A DNA stretch of 64,000 nt from contig QEYB01001046.1 of the NCBI GenBank assembly GCA_017562135.1, forward strand, positions 4,898,001 through 4,962,000, read 5' to 3'. This DNA comes from Dipylidium caninum (taxonomy: Eukaryota; Platyhelminthes; Cestoda; Cyclophyllidea; Dipylidiidae). The notes below the pieces were generated by a model that was not told where the DNA came from, ran no database searches, and saw only the letters and a list, made by a program, of their open reading frames with translations. Below are positions 1 to 13,436 of the stretch, piece after piece (the first letter of the stretch is position 1; each line of letters begins with the position of its first letter). The translations under genes and the position numbers were made by a program.

Positions 1-2112
1 AAATGAGGTGATATGAACCAGGCCGGTGCTGGTGAGAAAAGATGATCCAACGATCGGAACGTAGGGGTCTACTGACAATCCCAAGACATATACTCCCTTA
101 TTTATTGATACATACCCAACCAAATACACAAATTTCAAATTTAGACATTGGGCGTAGATTTAAGTCACTGTTCGATGTTTCAAAGCATTTCTTTTATTTT
201 CACGAGGCTTGACAGATGTTTGTTCCCACTTAACACCCACATATTCATTCCTTTTTGCAAAAAGAGCACACACACACACTTAACAATTATGGAGATTTTA
301 AAGAAAGTTTTTTTCCCACTCGCGTGGATATGAGCGTTCACACGCTAACTCGTGGCCATAGTAGACCCAAATTAAGCCGGGATGGAGAACCATTTGGGAA
401 GGGGAATACGCTCCACGCGATGGGCGAATTTCACAGAAATGAAAGTCACCAATGGAATAAAAGAATTGGGGAAAGTTAAACTAACCCGAAAAGTGGTTTG
501 GAGGGGTAGCAGAAACGATCGATTGAATGTCTCGAATATAAAAGTCCACTTTAACTTTCAAAACAAATGCTTGGGTGTCTCCGCAAAGCTCCAACTTAGA
601 ACCTCATGTCGTGGACCGTAAAATCACGCCTGCATTTGCAGTCATAAAGGTCCTGGATTTAAATAATTATTGCATACGGAAGAGCAGCTCAGGCAAAGAG
701 ATTACGGTCGTGGGGAGATCTGCCAATCTCGGTGTTGGCATTTCAGGGCGAAAGACCCGTTGTGCTGCAAACCACGCCTCCCTCGTGGCTCACCATCACT
801 ATGAGACTGTTCAAACACAGCTGTAATGAATTAAGCTGCACGTACACAGATTTGAAACGCGTCTTACCTCCCGCCGACCTTAACGACCGCTGGAGTTAAC
901 AGCGATGTTACCGGTCAAACAAGGCCGAGGTCCATGATTTTCCCTATGTATGAGAGATCGCACCTCAACTAAATTACATTGTTAAAAATGTCACTAATTA
1001 AACCCCTCAAGGCTGGAAAAAGCAAACAAAGGACACTTATCTGATTAACGTGTCAAAAACGCTTTCAACCCTCTAGGGAGAAGAATATTCTGGACGACGC
1101 TCCACCCGTGAGAAAAATACTCGTAACTAGCATGAAAAGGTGGTCTCTAGGACAGTTTGCGAAGTCTACACCACAGACGACAACACTGGCGCTAACAGGC
1201 AAAACGGTGTCTTGTTTTACACGTCGAGGCTGCAAGATCAACATCTGTGAGGAAGAAGCGTTGGACAACGTGATATTTATAAAACTATCGTCGGCGTTTC
1301 CCCATATGAAGTGAGAATGGCTGCAGGTAACTTTACACATGGAACAGCCCCAAGGCGTGAAAGACCCTAGATCCTCGGCCGCAGTGTCAAGGCGGGCAGA
1401 AGCACTTTTCGCCAGATGATTTGAACGGAAAAATTGGAATAGAAGAAGAAAAATAGGCGACTTGATGCAGAATTTTTCAAAGACGACGTTTCCCTATTTA
1501 CCAGCGCCAGAATTTGCCAACATTAGGAGACAATGAGAATTAAAAAGGAATAAAATAGGTCCAATAGTTAATTGAGAAGGCCCTCATCAGGTTTTGCAAT
1601 TTAGGTAGAAAATACCCAAAATCTACAAATGTGTGGCGACCTAATAAATTACTGCTTTTAAGCAATACAGTGTGTGGAAACTTGCAGTTACAAGGAAATA
1701 TAGTGAGCGGTGGCGACGACGGTGATGCAGTATGCGATTTGCCTCTAGGTTTAGTTTGTTATGCGTCTGTTGAGTTTTCCAGGACTTGACGCTTTAAGCA
1801 GCATTGATTCACGAGGAAATACATCATTTGATGGCGAGAGAGTTTAAATTGATAGGGGCATAATAAAATCGGCTTTGGAAAAAAAACTGATAGATGGTAA
1901 CTTCGAGAACGTGAAAGGCTGTCTAAGAATTGGGAACCAACACACTGGGTCTAAGACTAAAATTGGAAAAAAAGCAAATACGTAGTAAATTAGCTTCATG
2001 ACTACGACGAACGGATGCGAATTTTAGTTCAAAAGCATGATTATCAGCGTTTTCCGAAGCAAAATTTCCTAAAAACAAATTTGTTTAATAGCTCTTAGGG
2101 ATAAATTTTTAC
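1..2112. other. Left edge, no exon recognised
   Basis: AT-rich sequence with only short open frames on both strands, none resembling a known family. It lies downstream of the last MIC60 exon seen and is probably intron of that gene, because that exon ends in a splice donor rather than a real stop. The C-terminal mitofilin signature was looked for on the minus strand and not found. Confidence 0.5.
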
Positions 2113-5100
2113 CCATTCGAAACGGTCCAATTCGTGCTTGATTTGTTCGTGATGAACAGCCCGTTCCACAGCTTCTTGGGCAATTCGATCGGCCTCATTT
2201 TTGTATTTCTGAAGTATCATCGCGATGTGGCGCTTGGCTGCAGCACCACTGGCCTGCAAACTTTCCTGAAGCTTATCAATACGCTCCAGGGACAGGACAA
2301 GTAGTGCGTTCATTTCTTCAACTGTCATTTCGGACCCGTCGTCTAGGAGGAAAGGGGAAAGGAAGAGGGTCCGCAACAAGAGCAGTAATATTGTAACTGC
2401 GATACTATCCAAATATCTTCAGACTGCGCTGAGACAAAAAGGAACCTGTGACGATCACCATCGCGGACACCATTTATGCCCACTGAACGACTTTCATGTA
2501 GACCCTCCGACTTAGACTCCCGTTTCTCAGCGGATATAAAAGCGGGCTAATGACAACGCAAGTAGTAGAAGGGACTGCACTCCTTCGGTGAGTGGTGACC
2601 TCATAAAGCCCGGTACCACGATGGGGAGGGGCTGGTACACATGATGAGTTGGAGTAGTGATTAAGATGACGGTAGATGAATGTGCGGGACGAGTTAAAAA
2701 ATCGGATCGACGCTGGCATTTGTTGCCCTTATGCTAGCGAATGACCCCTCAATGAGGAGCACTTATGCGAATTAAAAAATCAACCAGACGAAGAATCGGG
2801 ATGACTCCCATATAGACGACAGTCCATTAATACAAAGACAGTTTAGACGAAGTGGACATAATGCAAATAGGTAGCCGAACCATCTGCATCGGTATTTCGA
2901 AAGAGCCGATATTTAGAGACAATTATTTCGCATATATGTAGTCGCACAACCATAATGGGATGCGTTCACGCGCATACGAGCATGCGAAATGCATCAAATG
3001 AAATAGAGCTGGGATGACGGCGAAATTCGACCTGCAGAATATTAATAAAAACATTCTTTTGGAAGGAATAACTAGTGGCAGCTGAAGTTCTACTCAAAAA
3101 GTGCAGTGCCTTTTCCGTTGGAAAAGGAGATCCAAAGAATGCAACCACACCACGCACCGAACGTGACGCCTGGCCTAGCAGTGATTCAACAATGGGCTGT
3201 CGACATTATTTTGGCAGTGGACAAGTCATCCAAGCCCTAAATGGAAGGAGAACTGGACAGGGGCGAATCGTTAACTGCGCATAGGGCAAAGAAAGGTGCA
3301 GTCTTTGCAACTTTGTGAGGAATATTTAGATGATTTTAGATAAAGTAATCTGAGTTATCAGACAGTTTTGGAAGAAAAAACCTTATCTATATATGCATGA
3401 TATATAAACAAACTGGGTGGTGTGTGATTAATCCAGCAAACAAAAAATTATAATGTCGGCCTTTAGGTCCCAGTTACAGATCAAAGGATCCATCTCATGC
3501 ACACGATACTGAGAACTTACCTTTAAGCAAAGGCTCCTTTGAAAGAGATTTCGGCAAAATTGAGCTAATTTCATTGTGCAACTTTGCTTTGCCATCGTTA
3601 TCGGCCATTGCAAGGTTAAAAAAAGCAGAGCTTTGATTTTGCAAGCGACGGACCTTATGGAATTTTGCGAAAAAAGCGTTGTGTTGAGTACAAACTTTAG
3701 TGACCCAAAGTGTAGTGGGGTAGAAACTTGTGCCTCACCCCCAAGGACAACTCACATTGAAGACAATTGAGTGAAAATTCCGGTTTTAACGTGGTCTCCA
3801 CAGCAAAATTTAGAATTCGAAGTTATTAGCTTTGGTTTCAAACTTCTATTTTAAGTAGATATTGTAAAAACAGTGTGGAAAGCATTGTTGGGAAAAGCGC
3901 GGACAAATAAACCACCAGAATAAAAAAATGGCTACCTTCAGGACACTAGCACGACCAAGCTTTAAATTAGCCGCATCTTGAAAGTAAGTCAGTATGATTT
4001 CAGAACCTTTCTAACTAACATATACCGCAAATGAAAAGGCTCCAAATCCCGGCAGATTGTGAAAAAGTAGGAAATGACTCCATTCACTGTTCTCAAAAGA
4101 GGAAAATATTTTCATAAAGCCCATAGACGTCCGACGCTGACTTATTCAAGACATCAGCGCCCCAAGCACGGTGAAGATATGACTGGGAAAAATAAATCAG
4201 ATAAGGCATTCGCGCAAATCCTCCCTGCAGGCTTTCGCAAGCAGCCAATTGCCCATTGACATTGTCAAAATCCGCACATTTGCATGGCCCCTCAACATTT
4301 TTCACAATAAATAGGTGATACTTTGACGTGCTATATGCACGGCAGGTTTTTATCAGAACACGATCTGGTTCCGAATTGTGAGGGATGCCTCGACCGACTG
4401 ACCCAATCAACTTCCTTACTCAAAGAAAAACAAACTAGACAGTTTGATAAATTTATAAGCTTTCCAGTGACTGAGAATAAGGCAAAGAAGAAAGAAAATG
4501 GGTGGTTCCTCGCGTTATAACATTCCCACTTATATGGAGAAAGAGTAAGTAAAAGGGCTATTTATGCCACCTCAGTATTTACACCCATCTATGTCTTGTT
4601 CAGACAGCACCTCACTCACTGATGTTCTATTCGAGTTTACGTGACAAAGAAAAGTAAAGCAATACGAGCAGAATGTTTCCAGTATATCGCGACTGGTGCA
4701 ATAGTAGGCACATTTCTTCTATCTAAATAAATTAATGGTAGATGAAAGAGGTATAGTGGAGCAGAACAAAGCAATTCCATCTGGCTCGAAAGCACGATAA
4801 GGCCTTAACAAGAGCTATGGCCATTGTCACTCTTCACGTGAACTGTCGTCACCACAATTCGAGGCACACTGACCAGCGCTAAGTTCCAAAATAAGCACAC
4901 GGAGACGAATACGTGTGCGCATTCCTGCGACTGATCGCAATCAACGCAAGTGACTCCGCCCCAGAAGATGTGTTAGAAGAAAAAACTGTGTAGACGAATG
5001 GTAAAAAAGAAGCAGCGAAACATATACCATACCTTGGGGGTAGTGATTGGAAAAGCGCAATTCGACCAAAAGTGATATCCATCAACACAGAATCCCAAGC

Positions 5101-8100
5101 TGTAACTCCGTTGGCAGCTCCACAAAGAGCAAGGAGTTTGATCATATTGGGATAACAATATGCTTTCAAAGGCATTGTGTACTCTCAAAACTTCGTTATT
5201 TTAGGAAAATTCGCTCTCGCAAAACTTAGAAAATAACGAGAATTTAAAGTTTATTACAAGCACAAAAAACCGTTACCGTTATGTTGTCTCAATACAAGAA
5301 AAACATGTGAAAGAGTAGGCCACACGGACAGTCCCTTTTATTATCGCATTACCACGCAAAAGCTAAATTCCAAATAATAAAACAATCCTTTCGTAAACGA
5401 AAACACGTTTAAAGAAAGCCACTTGTCCCTTGACCACCGCAATTTTTAATGGAGGTTGCTCCGCTTAAACTTATTTCTCTGACAAACTTGTATGTGGGAA
5501 AAATGAGTAGGAAACCATAAAAAGAACTGAAACATTCATTTAACAGTAACCACTGGTAGAATTCCAGTACTTCAGTTCACAACAGAGTGCAAAAATAATG
5601 ACATTGTGAGGCCCAAACACTGGAGCACATCATACAATAGCCGAATTCACCCAAACAACACCGATTCCACAAGTGCGTATGCACTGGCATTTGGACGCTG
5701 GCATTTCATCGAGTAACTAAGATCTACGAGTAGTCTTTGCGATAGAAAATAGGAAGAGAAGTATTGAATCAAAAAGTGGGTAGGCGACAACACAGAAGTA
5801 GGGACGAGCGGACAAGCGAGTGCATTAATATTTATGCTACGGCAGACAAAAAGTCCGCATGCAGTTAGCAAGGCAAGGGGCACAGACATGGGAGTGGTGG
5901 CATTTGGGGAGCGGTTCCTGGGCTCCAAAGTGAACTGGCCCTTCGCACGCCGGCTGCGTTGTTTTATCTCAGTAAATATCGCTATGCATGTGCGCACACA
6001 CCCCCCCCCGCACGCTGTCCCGCAAATAAATGGGTTCCCCTGGTTCGAGAATTATTTATCCCTCTTTTGCCTGCTGGCCAGGCGAATAAACTTATTTTCA
6101 CCTTGCTCGAAGACGAGGAATTGATAAATCTACGCCTCCAAACATGCCGGGTGTAAATACCTGACTTCTGACGTAAACACGAAATAGCGTCTTATTGCTA
6201 AAAAACTTCAAAGAGGCCAAATACTGACCTCCATGCCGTCCTTTTGGCAGGACTAGTGCACATCCACAAACAATAAGGTGTATTGGTTGATAAGTTTAAC
6301 GGATTGTGGTTATCTGATTGAAATAAAAGCCCCATATGAGTGTAATTAGTGGACAGAAAGCGACGCGCCAAAGGGGGTGAATAAAAAATCTCTCTAGGGC
6401 ACAACGAGGATATATGGGAGAAGATAGAGGGTGCTATGGCAATTACTCTAATGATACTGTGTTGGCAGAAAATGTCTAATGGGCCTGAAGTCAACCACAC
6501 TCATAAATAGGAATTTGAGAACATTTTCCGTCAAAATAATTGTTCATCATGTTTAGAATATATAAATTTTGAGTGCATATTAAACAAAGATCTGTCAAAA
6601 CACTTGAGCATACGTTTTGGGGCAAAAAACAAATTGAATCCCAACTTAAGTGAGGCTTCACATGGGAATAAGAAAAGGGCATAGGAATTGAGATTTCGTG
6701 AATTCCTTACAACCGCAAATTGTATATGCAAATCATAAACTCATACGGTTGTTCAGGTGGACGTAGTGATTAAAAGTGACTTTCATTATTACATGAAGGC
6801 TCAAAAGTTCGTAACCCAAGCAAGGGTTAAGGGGGAGCACTCAGTTGTTTTGGGGATTTCACAGATTGAGTCTTAATTTCGAGCTAATAAATCATGCAAT
6901 GCTATAGTGATGTCCACTCGAGGAGTGATTAACCTGCTGTTTAAGCGAAATACTGTGCGACAGGTGTAGCATGACAATGATTGAAGAAATTTGGATGAGG
7001 AATCTCGCTAGCCAACAATACTACGACCCTAAATATAGGAAGATAAACCAGGTGATCAAGGCACTTTTTTGTACAGTGCAGCAAGCCTCAACAACCACGC
7101 AGGGTCATCAAGCAAAAAAGATCTCCCATGCGAGTCTATTGAAAACGAAATAAATGCTAAGAAAAAAATGAGAGCGCACCAGTGACGAACATGTAAAATC
7201 GCAAAAATACTGGCAAAACTACAGCAAAAGGTAATTACTTGCATTTACCTCCGCAACTAAGCCAGAAAGGTTATACGCAAGGTCACCATATCGAGCGATG
7301 GCTGCCTTTAATAAATCTTTTTCAGTCTCCGACACATTTGATTTAGCTGCATCAAGCAATGCTCGCAAGTGGGTAAGTTGTTTTCTAAAAAAGGAAAACA
7401 TTCAATTCCCAGTAACCAAATTAACGTGAGCATCCACTAGACTGCCAAGTATGTGTTTCTTAGAGATATCTTTCGGAAAAGCTACTCAAGTTATGTCATT
7501 TAAGCAGAGGTGGTTTTAAAGTCTCGGGATTGAACAATTTCAAAAGGATTATGAAACCATTAACAGATTTTCGCGAACCCAAAAAAGATTTTCAACTAGT
7601 TTTCGTGAGTTGATTGTAAATTTTATTAATAAGAAAGACAGACAGAGAAATAGTGGCTATAATTACAAAGTTTATCAGTGACGTGAGAGAAACGTAAGCT
7701 TAGCGCAAGATTCACTCTAGTACGTTAGAACAACTTACTGAGCACTTTGATGACTCTCTCTGGCCTTGCGCTCAATATTCCCCAGCCTGCCGCTCACAAA
7801 CACGGGGATCTCAGATTTGATCTAAAAAATAAGATAAATGTGATGATTATCTCAAAAGTTTTGAGTAATATGTCTTACGGAATCGCTTTGCTGATCACTC
7901 AACTGCCGCCTAGTGGCGTTATGTAGTGCACGAAGATCCACAATCGCTTCATTAACGGCTTTTTCTGCGTCCTTTATGGCTGTGTGAATGTCCTCCTCCA
8001 AACCTGAATATTCATTATAAAGGACGTAACAGAAAGTGGAATCCAATCCAACGCAAAAGTGATAATACTACGAGACTGGACAAATCTCGATTCCAGGCAC

Positions 8101-9708
8101 GAAAATCTACGAGGTTGAAAACAACATTAGCCAAGTAATCTGTCGACTGATTAAGTTTTCTTGACAGAAAACGTTGCTACAATCGTCGGCTAAATGGTGT
8201 GGCATTTAAATTATTTTACGGAAGGATAGAGAATTAAATGTCGAAATACACCAAAAGAAAGAGATCCTCGGCAACAAGTATATTCATGGACCACTTTTCT
8301 CAGACGCCTCTAGCCACGCCAACATCCTATGGCCAAGTTTTAAAGCGTTGCCTGAAGTGCCCGCGCTTAAGGGCGTAAAACTTACAAACAAATGGGTTAC
8401 TTTGTGCAGGTTAGTAGTCATCTTCAGTTTTAAATGATGGTTGAGAATTTCACATGGATTCAGCCATGACGTAAACGCGAAATTGATATAAATAATAGAA
8501 ATAAAAATCCACTACTTTGGACTAATTAGTAAAAGTTATTGGTTGAACTGGGGAAAACTTTTCCTACGTCTCCAATTACCTGATGCTACGTCTTTAACAA
8601 ATGAAGCAGGACTGCGAGATCGCAAGCCCACAATTTAATTAAAACACGTGACCATTACTAATCTCTAAGTTTTTTAACATTTGCTCACCAAAAGTGGCAG
8701 TAAGCTAAGTCTGACTAGATGAATTAAGTAACACAAATCTGTTGGCAAGAGGGGGAAAAAAGCTATAATAAAGTCAAGCCACAGTAGGAGCTCACACACC
8801 TTGAGAGAACCCTCCACTCTCGGAAATCTGACGAACCACCTCAGAGGTTGAAGGAAATGTGGGACCAACATTAACATCACTGGACGGCTGGAAAAAGGAA
8901 ACAATGCGTCTAATTATTGCGTCTGTTGATTCCAAACAATGGAATCACTTGGGATTAGTTCAAAGGCTAAGGCGAGGCTGGGGTTTCACTGTTAGGTGAT
9001 GCAAATAAAAAAACCAAAATTAAACGTTTGCCTATAAGATATCTCACAGAATATAAACTGAATTCACTTACCACATCATTTCTAAAAGGAAAAATAATCA
9101 GTGGATCAGAAAATGAGTTGTATTTGTTAATACATTTGAATGTTGTGGTTATTTTGAAGGGGTATATGGACCCAGGAAAACTATGGATTTCTCGTCTTCG
9201 TAAACCACCAAAAGACAAAAAAACGTAAATGAGAAGGGATCCATTTATAAATATAACACTTAGATTGAAAATCTATTTCAACCACACGAATTCAGTCGAA
9301 CCAATGATACTAAGTTATAAAGGTTGCATTAGAACTGCTTTTAGCAAAAGCCTGAATCAAGCATAACTTTTGCTGTCTTAGTGTTATGTATTTCGATTAA
9401 ATACTAACAAGTGATAAGAATGGTACGCATACCCCTTGTTGGAAAGTTTAAATGATGAAATAGTAGGTAGTTGAAAGGCTGTGACCTTCCGTTTCCATTC
9501 CTTGAGGATGTCATCTATCTCATTTCCGATAGGCTTCAGCTGAGGCATAGCATTTGCGATATACTCACGAGTAGACGGATTCAGGAAAGCAATCAGTGCT
9601 GCTCCACCGAGAAAACCAGTAAGGCCAAATAAGCTTCGGAATATGGAACATTGTTGTGGGTATTGTGAAGCCAAGTAACTGTTTTCCAAGCAAGCCCTTT
9701 TGGGCGTT
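2113..9708 (-). CDS. IMMT: MICOS complex subunit MIC60 (mitofilin), partial
   Basis: Inner mitochondrial membrane protein that organises crista junctions as the core of the MICOS complex. Exons seen in coding order are 9708-9433, about 8890-8803, 8003-7879, 7821-7739, 7384-7249 and 2342-2113. The first carries a membrane segment (FGLTGFLGGAALIAFLN) followed by a short helix, as in the N-terminal anchor of the family. The next ones encode alanine- and glutamate-rich coiled coil. The last (motifs LERIDKLQESLQ, AVERAVHHEQIKHELDRFEW) aligns with the human coiled coil at RRIDQLNRELAEQ. Its apparent stop lies just past a donor (TGG|gtaaaa), so the mitofilin core domain must be further left. The start codon and presequence were not found, and the phase between the first two exons does not fit, so a small exon may be missing. 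The intron from 7248 to 2343 is 4.9 kb. Confidence 0.72.
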
Positions 9709-10929
9709 CTAACATGAAAAGGCAACAAAGTTAGGCATAAAGCGGGAATTGGGAAAAATGATACTGACTGGCTTACCCATGAAAATAACTCAGAGCCCTT
9801 TTATGAGAGTCAACGAAAGCCAATCTGATAGACGGCTTGAACTTATAGCAAAAAACAGAGTTCTTCAGATAAGTTACGCTGAATATGAGGGGGTACCTTT
9901 AAAACGGCGGACCGGCTAACTTGGGCTAGCATAACGCAGTGCGCATTGGGACCAAGTAAAAATGTACCGCGCGTATTGGCCAATAAAAGGCATCCTCGTA
10001 GAAAGCAACATAAAGGAATTCCTGGAGAATTATCAAGAATAAAAAGAAATCGCTACAGTGTATCCTATGTACAGATACTAAACATCCAAATAACAGGAAA
10101 GAGACATACTTTTTGCAGCGATAAGTTGGCGATCAGCTGAATAGAAGCCCATTCCAAGTTCACACTTCGTTAGTGTCAAACCTGCACCGGAGTAACGCCC
10201 TCATCTGATGTTATACATGAGTTTGTTCAAGGCAGTCAAGCACACCTTACTTCCCAGGGCTTATTTTTTTGGACAACAACTTTAAAATCATTTTAGGTTT
10301 CATGAGGCGTCAAGCACATGAGGTGCATCTCCAAACGATTAAGTATCCAGGCACGTCGACAACCCGCGTCTAAGACGTGCTATTCCAGTACCCCACCTTT
10401 TGCAATGATAGCGTCCAATGTCAAAGGCTCTCATTCTGCCTACATCCCGCCCCATACTTTAGTGATTAAATATTGTGCTGGGACTAGGAGCATTATTAAT
10501 GCTAGGCCGCTACTGTATCTCTCTGTAAAGTCTTTAACATCAGGGTAAGAAACGGAGGTTCCTCACAGGATTCATTTAGATCCGTTTTCCACTTCATTGA
10601 GTATGGGACACCCAACAGTCTAAATGTAATAACGGTATAGCTGGAAAGATAAAATAACGCGTAGGATGAGAGAAATTGTATAAATAATGGAAAAAAACTT
10701 GTCGCCGGGAAAAGTAAGAATCGTAAACATTCGACCGGTGAGATTTCCCCTCGCACGAAATATCAATGAAAGATTCCTACCGAAATAAAATCAAATTGGC
10801 GTCGACAATTGCGTCAATTTACGACGAGAGATGCAAAAAATGAATATACGCCACTCATTTTTGAAGGCCCATGGAGAATGTGAGCCAATGCTGAATATTT
10901 ATTTATAGAGTACAAGGTAGCAAAAACAT
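9709..10929. other. Intergenic or 5' region of MIC60
   Basis: No convincing exon. The missing MIC60 N-terminal exon with its mitochondrial presequence and the 3' end of the F-box gene should lie here. Short open frames on both strands show no family resemblance. Confidence 0.4.
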
Positions 10930-12738
10930 CTAGCGGAATTCCTTCTCACCAACATTTACTACACTTGCTAAGTCTCGCCAAAAAATGGAGTATAGTTCGG
11001 GGTAGGTCGATATTAAATCGTGCCACCGATAAAGTTCATGTCGTTCAAAAACGTAAATATCTCTGCTTTTCCTCGTTCTTGGTTTCGCGCATAGGCAATA
11101 AATCACATTCGTTGATTTAAAGACAAAAAGTATATATTTTTTTGCCAATCCCTTTCGATTTTCCCAGTGATTTGTTACTCTTTTCACGTCAGCCAATGAC
11201 AAGCCTGTGTCGGCACCTTCCGGCAGTTCGCAAATTATGCAGACGTACCTCAGACTTTGGTTACCCTGAATTAAATGTAATAAGCCATTTTCTGTTCGTT
11301 CTTCCAGCCAATTTAGTTGTTGTGTATAAAGCATAAAAATTTCCAACGTCTTGCTTTTCAAAAACCATGTCCAAAGTGCTAGACGGCGCGTACTCTTGTC
11401 GAAATGTAGCCCGCGGGAATGGGCGATCAAAAGCTTCTTCAGTTGAGTGCAGTTAGTCAAATAAGCGAATTCCGAGCCGCAACAGAAATGAGGAACGGGG
11501 TCTATAATAAGCGTCTGCACGGCGGGAAATAAACGAAATATATGGGCGAAAATACTGTCACACAGTTCGGCTTCCGAGATTTCTGGAGAAGTCACCGAAT
11601 TAATGTCAGTAATTGGATGGCGCGATGCAAAGTGGAGACGCCGAACGGACAGACAAAGAGCGGTCTTTGTCAATGCCACCAACCTTTCCCTAAACTCCTC
11701 GTCTTTCGACCACACCATAAGCACCTCCTTTGGTAGAGTAAGATCCAAAATTGTTGTGCAATCCCTCAGCATCTCGAAAAATCTCAAGTAAGGATTCCTT
11801 CCGAGATTCCATGACGACGGTGTGGTTGAAAAGGCATTAATGTCCATCGAAGCTATCTCGCTGCTCACTTGGCACCTCACCTTTTCCGCCAAAATTACTT
11901 TCGAGGAGTGTACATCCGCAAAACGGGGGCTCGAACCTGCGGTATTAGGACAGACATGTCCTGAATTATCAATCCCACCCGTCTCAACTGTAATCAAAGC
12001 ATCTATACATATTGTCGCTTGAACAAGGTTTGGCATTAATGAACGCAAGTCACCTCCAGATATTTCAAGCAGACGAGCAATAACCGACTTGGAAGTTTCC
12101 AGATTTTGCAACGTCGAAAGGGGCCAGGGGAATCTATCAATAAATCTGTTTGTCGGTACAGCATCAACTATCCATTTTAAACGCTTAACCTTTGTTATGA
12201 GGAGATGCAATGGGTCAAACGAGTCCTCTCTGCAACGTAGGCAGCAGACTATTTTAATGGTCAGATTTTCTAAATTTGGAGGAACCGTAATTCCGTCAAT
12301 GGGCTCTTTCTGGTAATACAAGGATGGAGAATTGATCACAAGTCGAATAGAAACAGATTTGAGACAGGGAAACAAGGAAACCGTCTTGATTGAAAAGAGT
12401 TTGGTTAGCTGGCACAGTTGTTGACATTGACCGGTAAGGTCAATATTTGTCAGCCGCAAAAAGCACTTAGGATGAAGCCTGAGGATCCGAAGCAAAACGC
12501 CACAAGAACCTTCTGGTCTCACTACGCCGCCATAAAAAGTATCACTGAGAATAGAATAAAAACGGCACTGCGATTTTACGTCGGAAAGCCTCCAAATATC
12601 CTCTGAGAATGCCGAGTCCGTAAAAGTCAAGATATGGGGAGGATGAAGACGCCATGTCGTGTCTACGGTCTGAATGTTGTACCAGCTTACGTAGTCCAAG
12701 AAACTGGTTATGATTCGGAGTACAATTGTTGGAAACCT
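10930..12738 (-). CDS. F-box / leucine-rich-repeat-like protein
   Basis: A long uninterrupted frame of about 600 codons. The N-terminal stretch (PTIVLRIITSFLDYVSWYN, then DTTWRLHPP) fits the F-box pattern: a hydrophobic helix, then a turn and a W. F-box proteins recruit substrates to SCF ubiquitin ligases through SKP1. The rest has many leucine-spaced segments (LENLTIKI, LQNLETSK, VQTLIIDPVPHF, CTQLKKLLIAHSRGL) that look like irregular leucine-rich repeats, the usual substrate-binding part. An acceptor (atttcag) precedes codon AGG at 12738, so a short upstream exon with the start codon is expected but was not identified. The frame is one of only two long intron-free ones here. I cannot assign it to a named FBXL/FBXO group, and the substrate is unknown. 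Confidence 0.5.
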   Translation of the reverse strand, partial: RFPTIVLRIITSFLDYVSWYNIQTVDTTWRLHPPHILTFTDSAFSEDIWRLSDVKSQCRFYSILSDTFYGGVVRPEGSCGVLLRILRLHPKCFLRLTNIDLTGQCQQLCQLTKLFSIKTVSLFPCLKSVSIRLVINSPSLYYQKEPIDGITVPPNLENLTIKIVCCLRCREDSFDPLHLLITKVKRLKWIVDAVPTNRFIDRFPWPLSTLQNLETSKSVIARLLEISGGDLRSLMPNLVQATICIDALITVETGGIDNSGHVCPNTAGSSPRFADVHSSKVILAEKVRCQVSSEIASMDINAFSTTPSSWNLGRNPYLRFFEMLRDCTTILDLTLPKEVLMVWSKDEEFRERLVALTKTALCLSVRRLHFASRHPITDINSVTSPEISEAELCDSIFAHIFRLFPAVQTLIIDPVPHFCCGSEFAYLTNCTQLKKLLIAHSRGLHFDKSTRRLALWTWFLKSKTLEIFMLYTQQLNWLEERTENGLLHLIQGNQSLRYVCIICELPEGADTGLSLADVKRVTNHWENRKGLAKKYILFVFKSTNVIYCLCAKPRTRKSRDIYVFERHELYRWHDLISTYPELYSIFWRDLASVVNVGEKEFR

Positions 12739-13436
12739 CTGAAATGGCTAAAATGAAGCGCTACTTTTAGCTAGCAACCCAGCTCAAATTCTAACACAAA
12801 TTGACTAAATACTTTTGAAACGAGAAAACAATAAAAAAATAGTCGCTCAGTCTAATTAAGTTTGCCTTGTAAAGTACACTTCTACTTACTGAAAGCGTGT
12901 CCGGAAACTGTCTTGAGCCTATAACAAGGAAAATAATAACAAAGCGAACTGTGTCACCCGAAGTCCCCTACTTCAATTACCAACGGCAAATTTAACAAGC
13001 ACAGAAGTGCAGCCGTGAACTGTAGGTTGGATCAAAGTTTACGGTGCTCCCGTGTTATCAAATGCGTAACAAAGTTATGCCCCTCATGACAATCTCGGAC
13101 ACTCAACTACCGCGAAGAGAAAATAATATATATTATTAATTCTGAACGAGTATTTGTGGTGATATGTGGCCAAAACTATACCTAACGTGCCAATGAGGCG
13201 CTAGCGGTAACAAGGGTATTAGTAGTTGGGTTAAACCACCAGCAATGCAAATGTCTAGACATCTACCCCAACAACAGTGCTGCCAAGAACATTAACAATA
13301 GCAAGCATGACGGATATAAGCAGCGTGAAGTCAGAAGTGTCTACCCAAATGACGAACTACGCCCCACACCGAAAAAGGATTTCGGCTCATTGCCAAAATT
13401 TGAAACAAACCATACAAAACACCTGTATTCGAGAAA
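12739..13436. other. Between RPL31 and the F-box gene
   Basis: AT-rich sequence with no recognisable coding segment. It should hold the RPL31 3' UTR and the missing first exon and promoter of the F-box gene. A candidate donor (TTTCA|gtaagt, minus strand, near 12893) is present but no start codon could be tied to it. Confidence 0.4.

Noticed and set aside
11915..11955. tRNA B-box-like GGTTCGAGCCCC on the minus strand
   Set aside because: The flanks do not form a T-stem or acceptor stem, and the segment is in the coding frame of the F-box gene.
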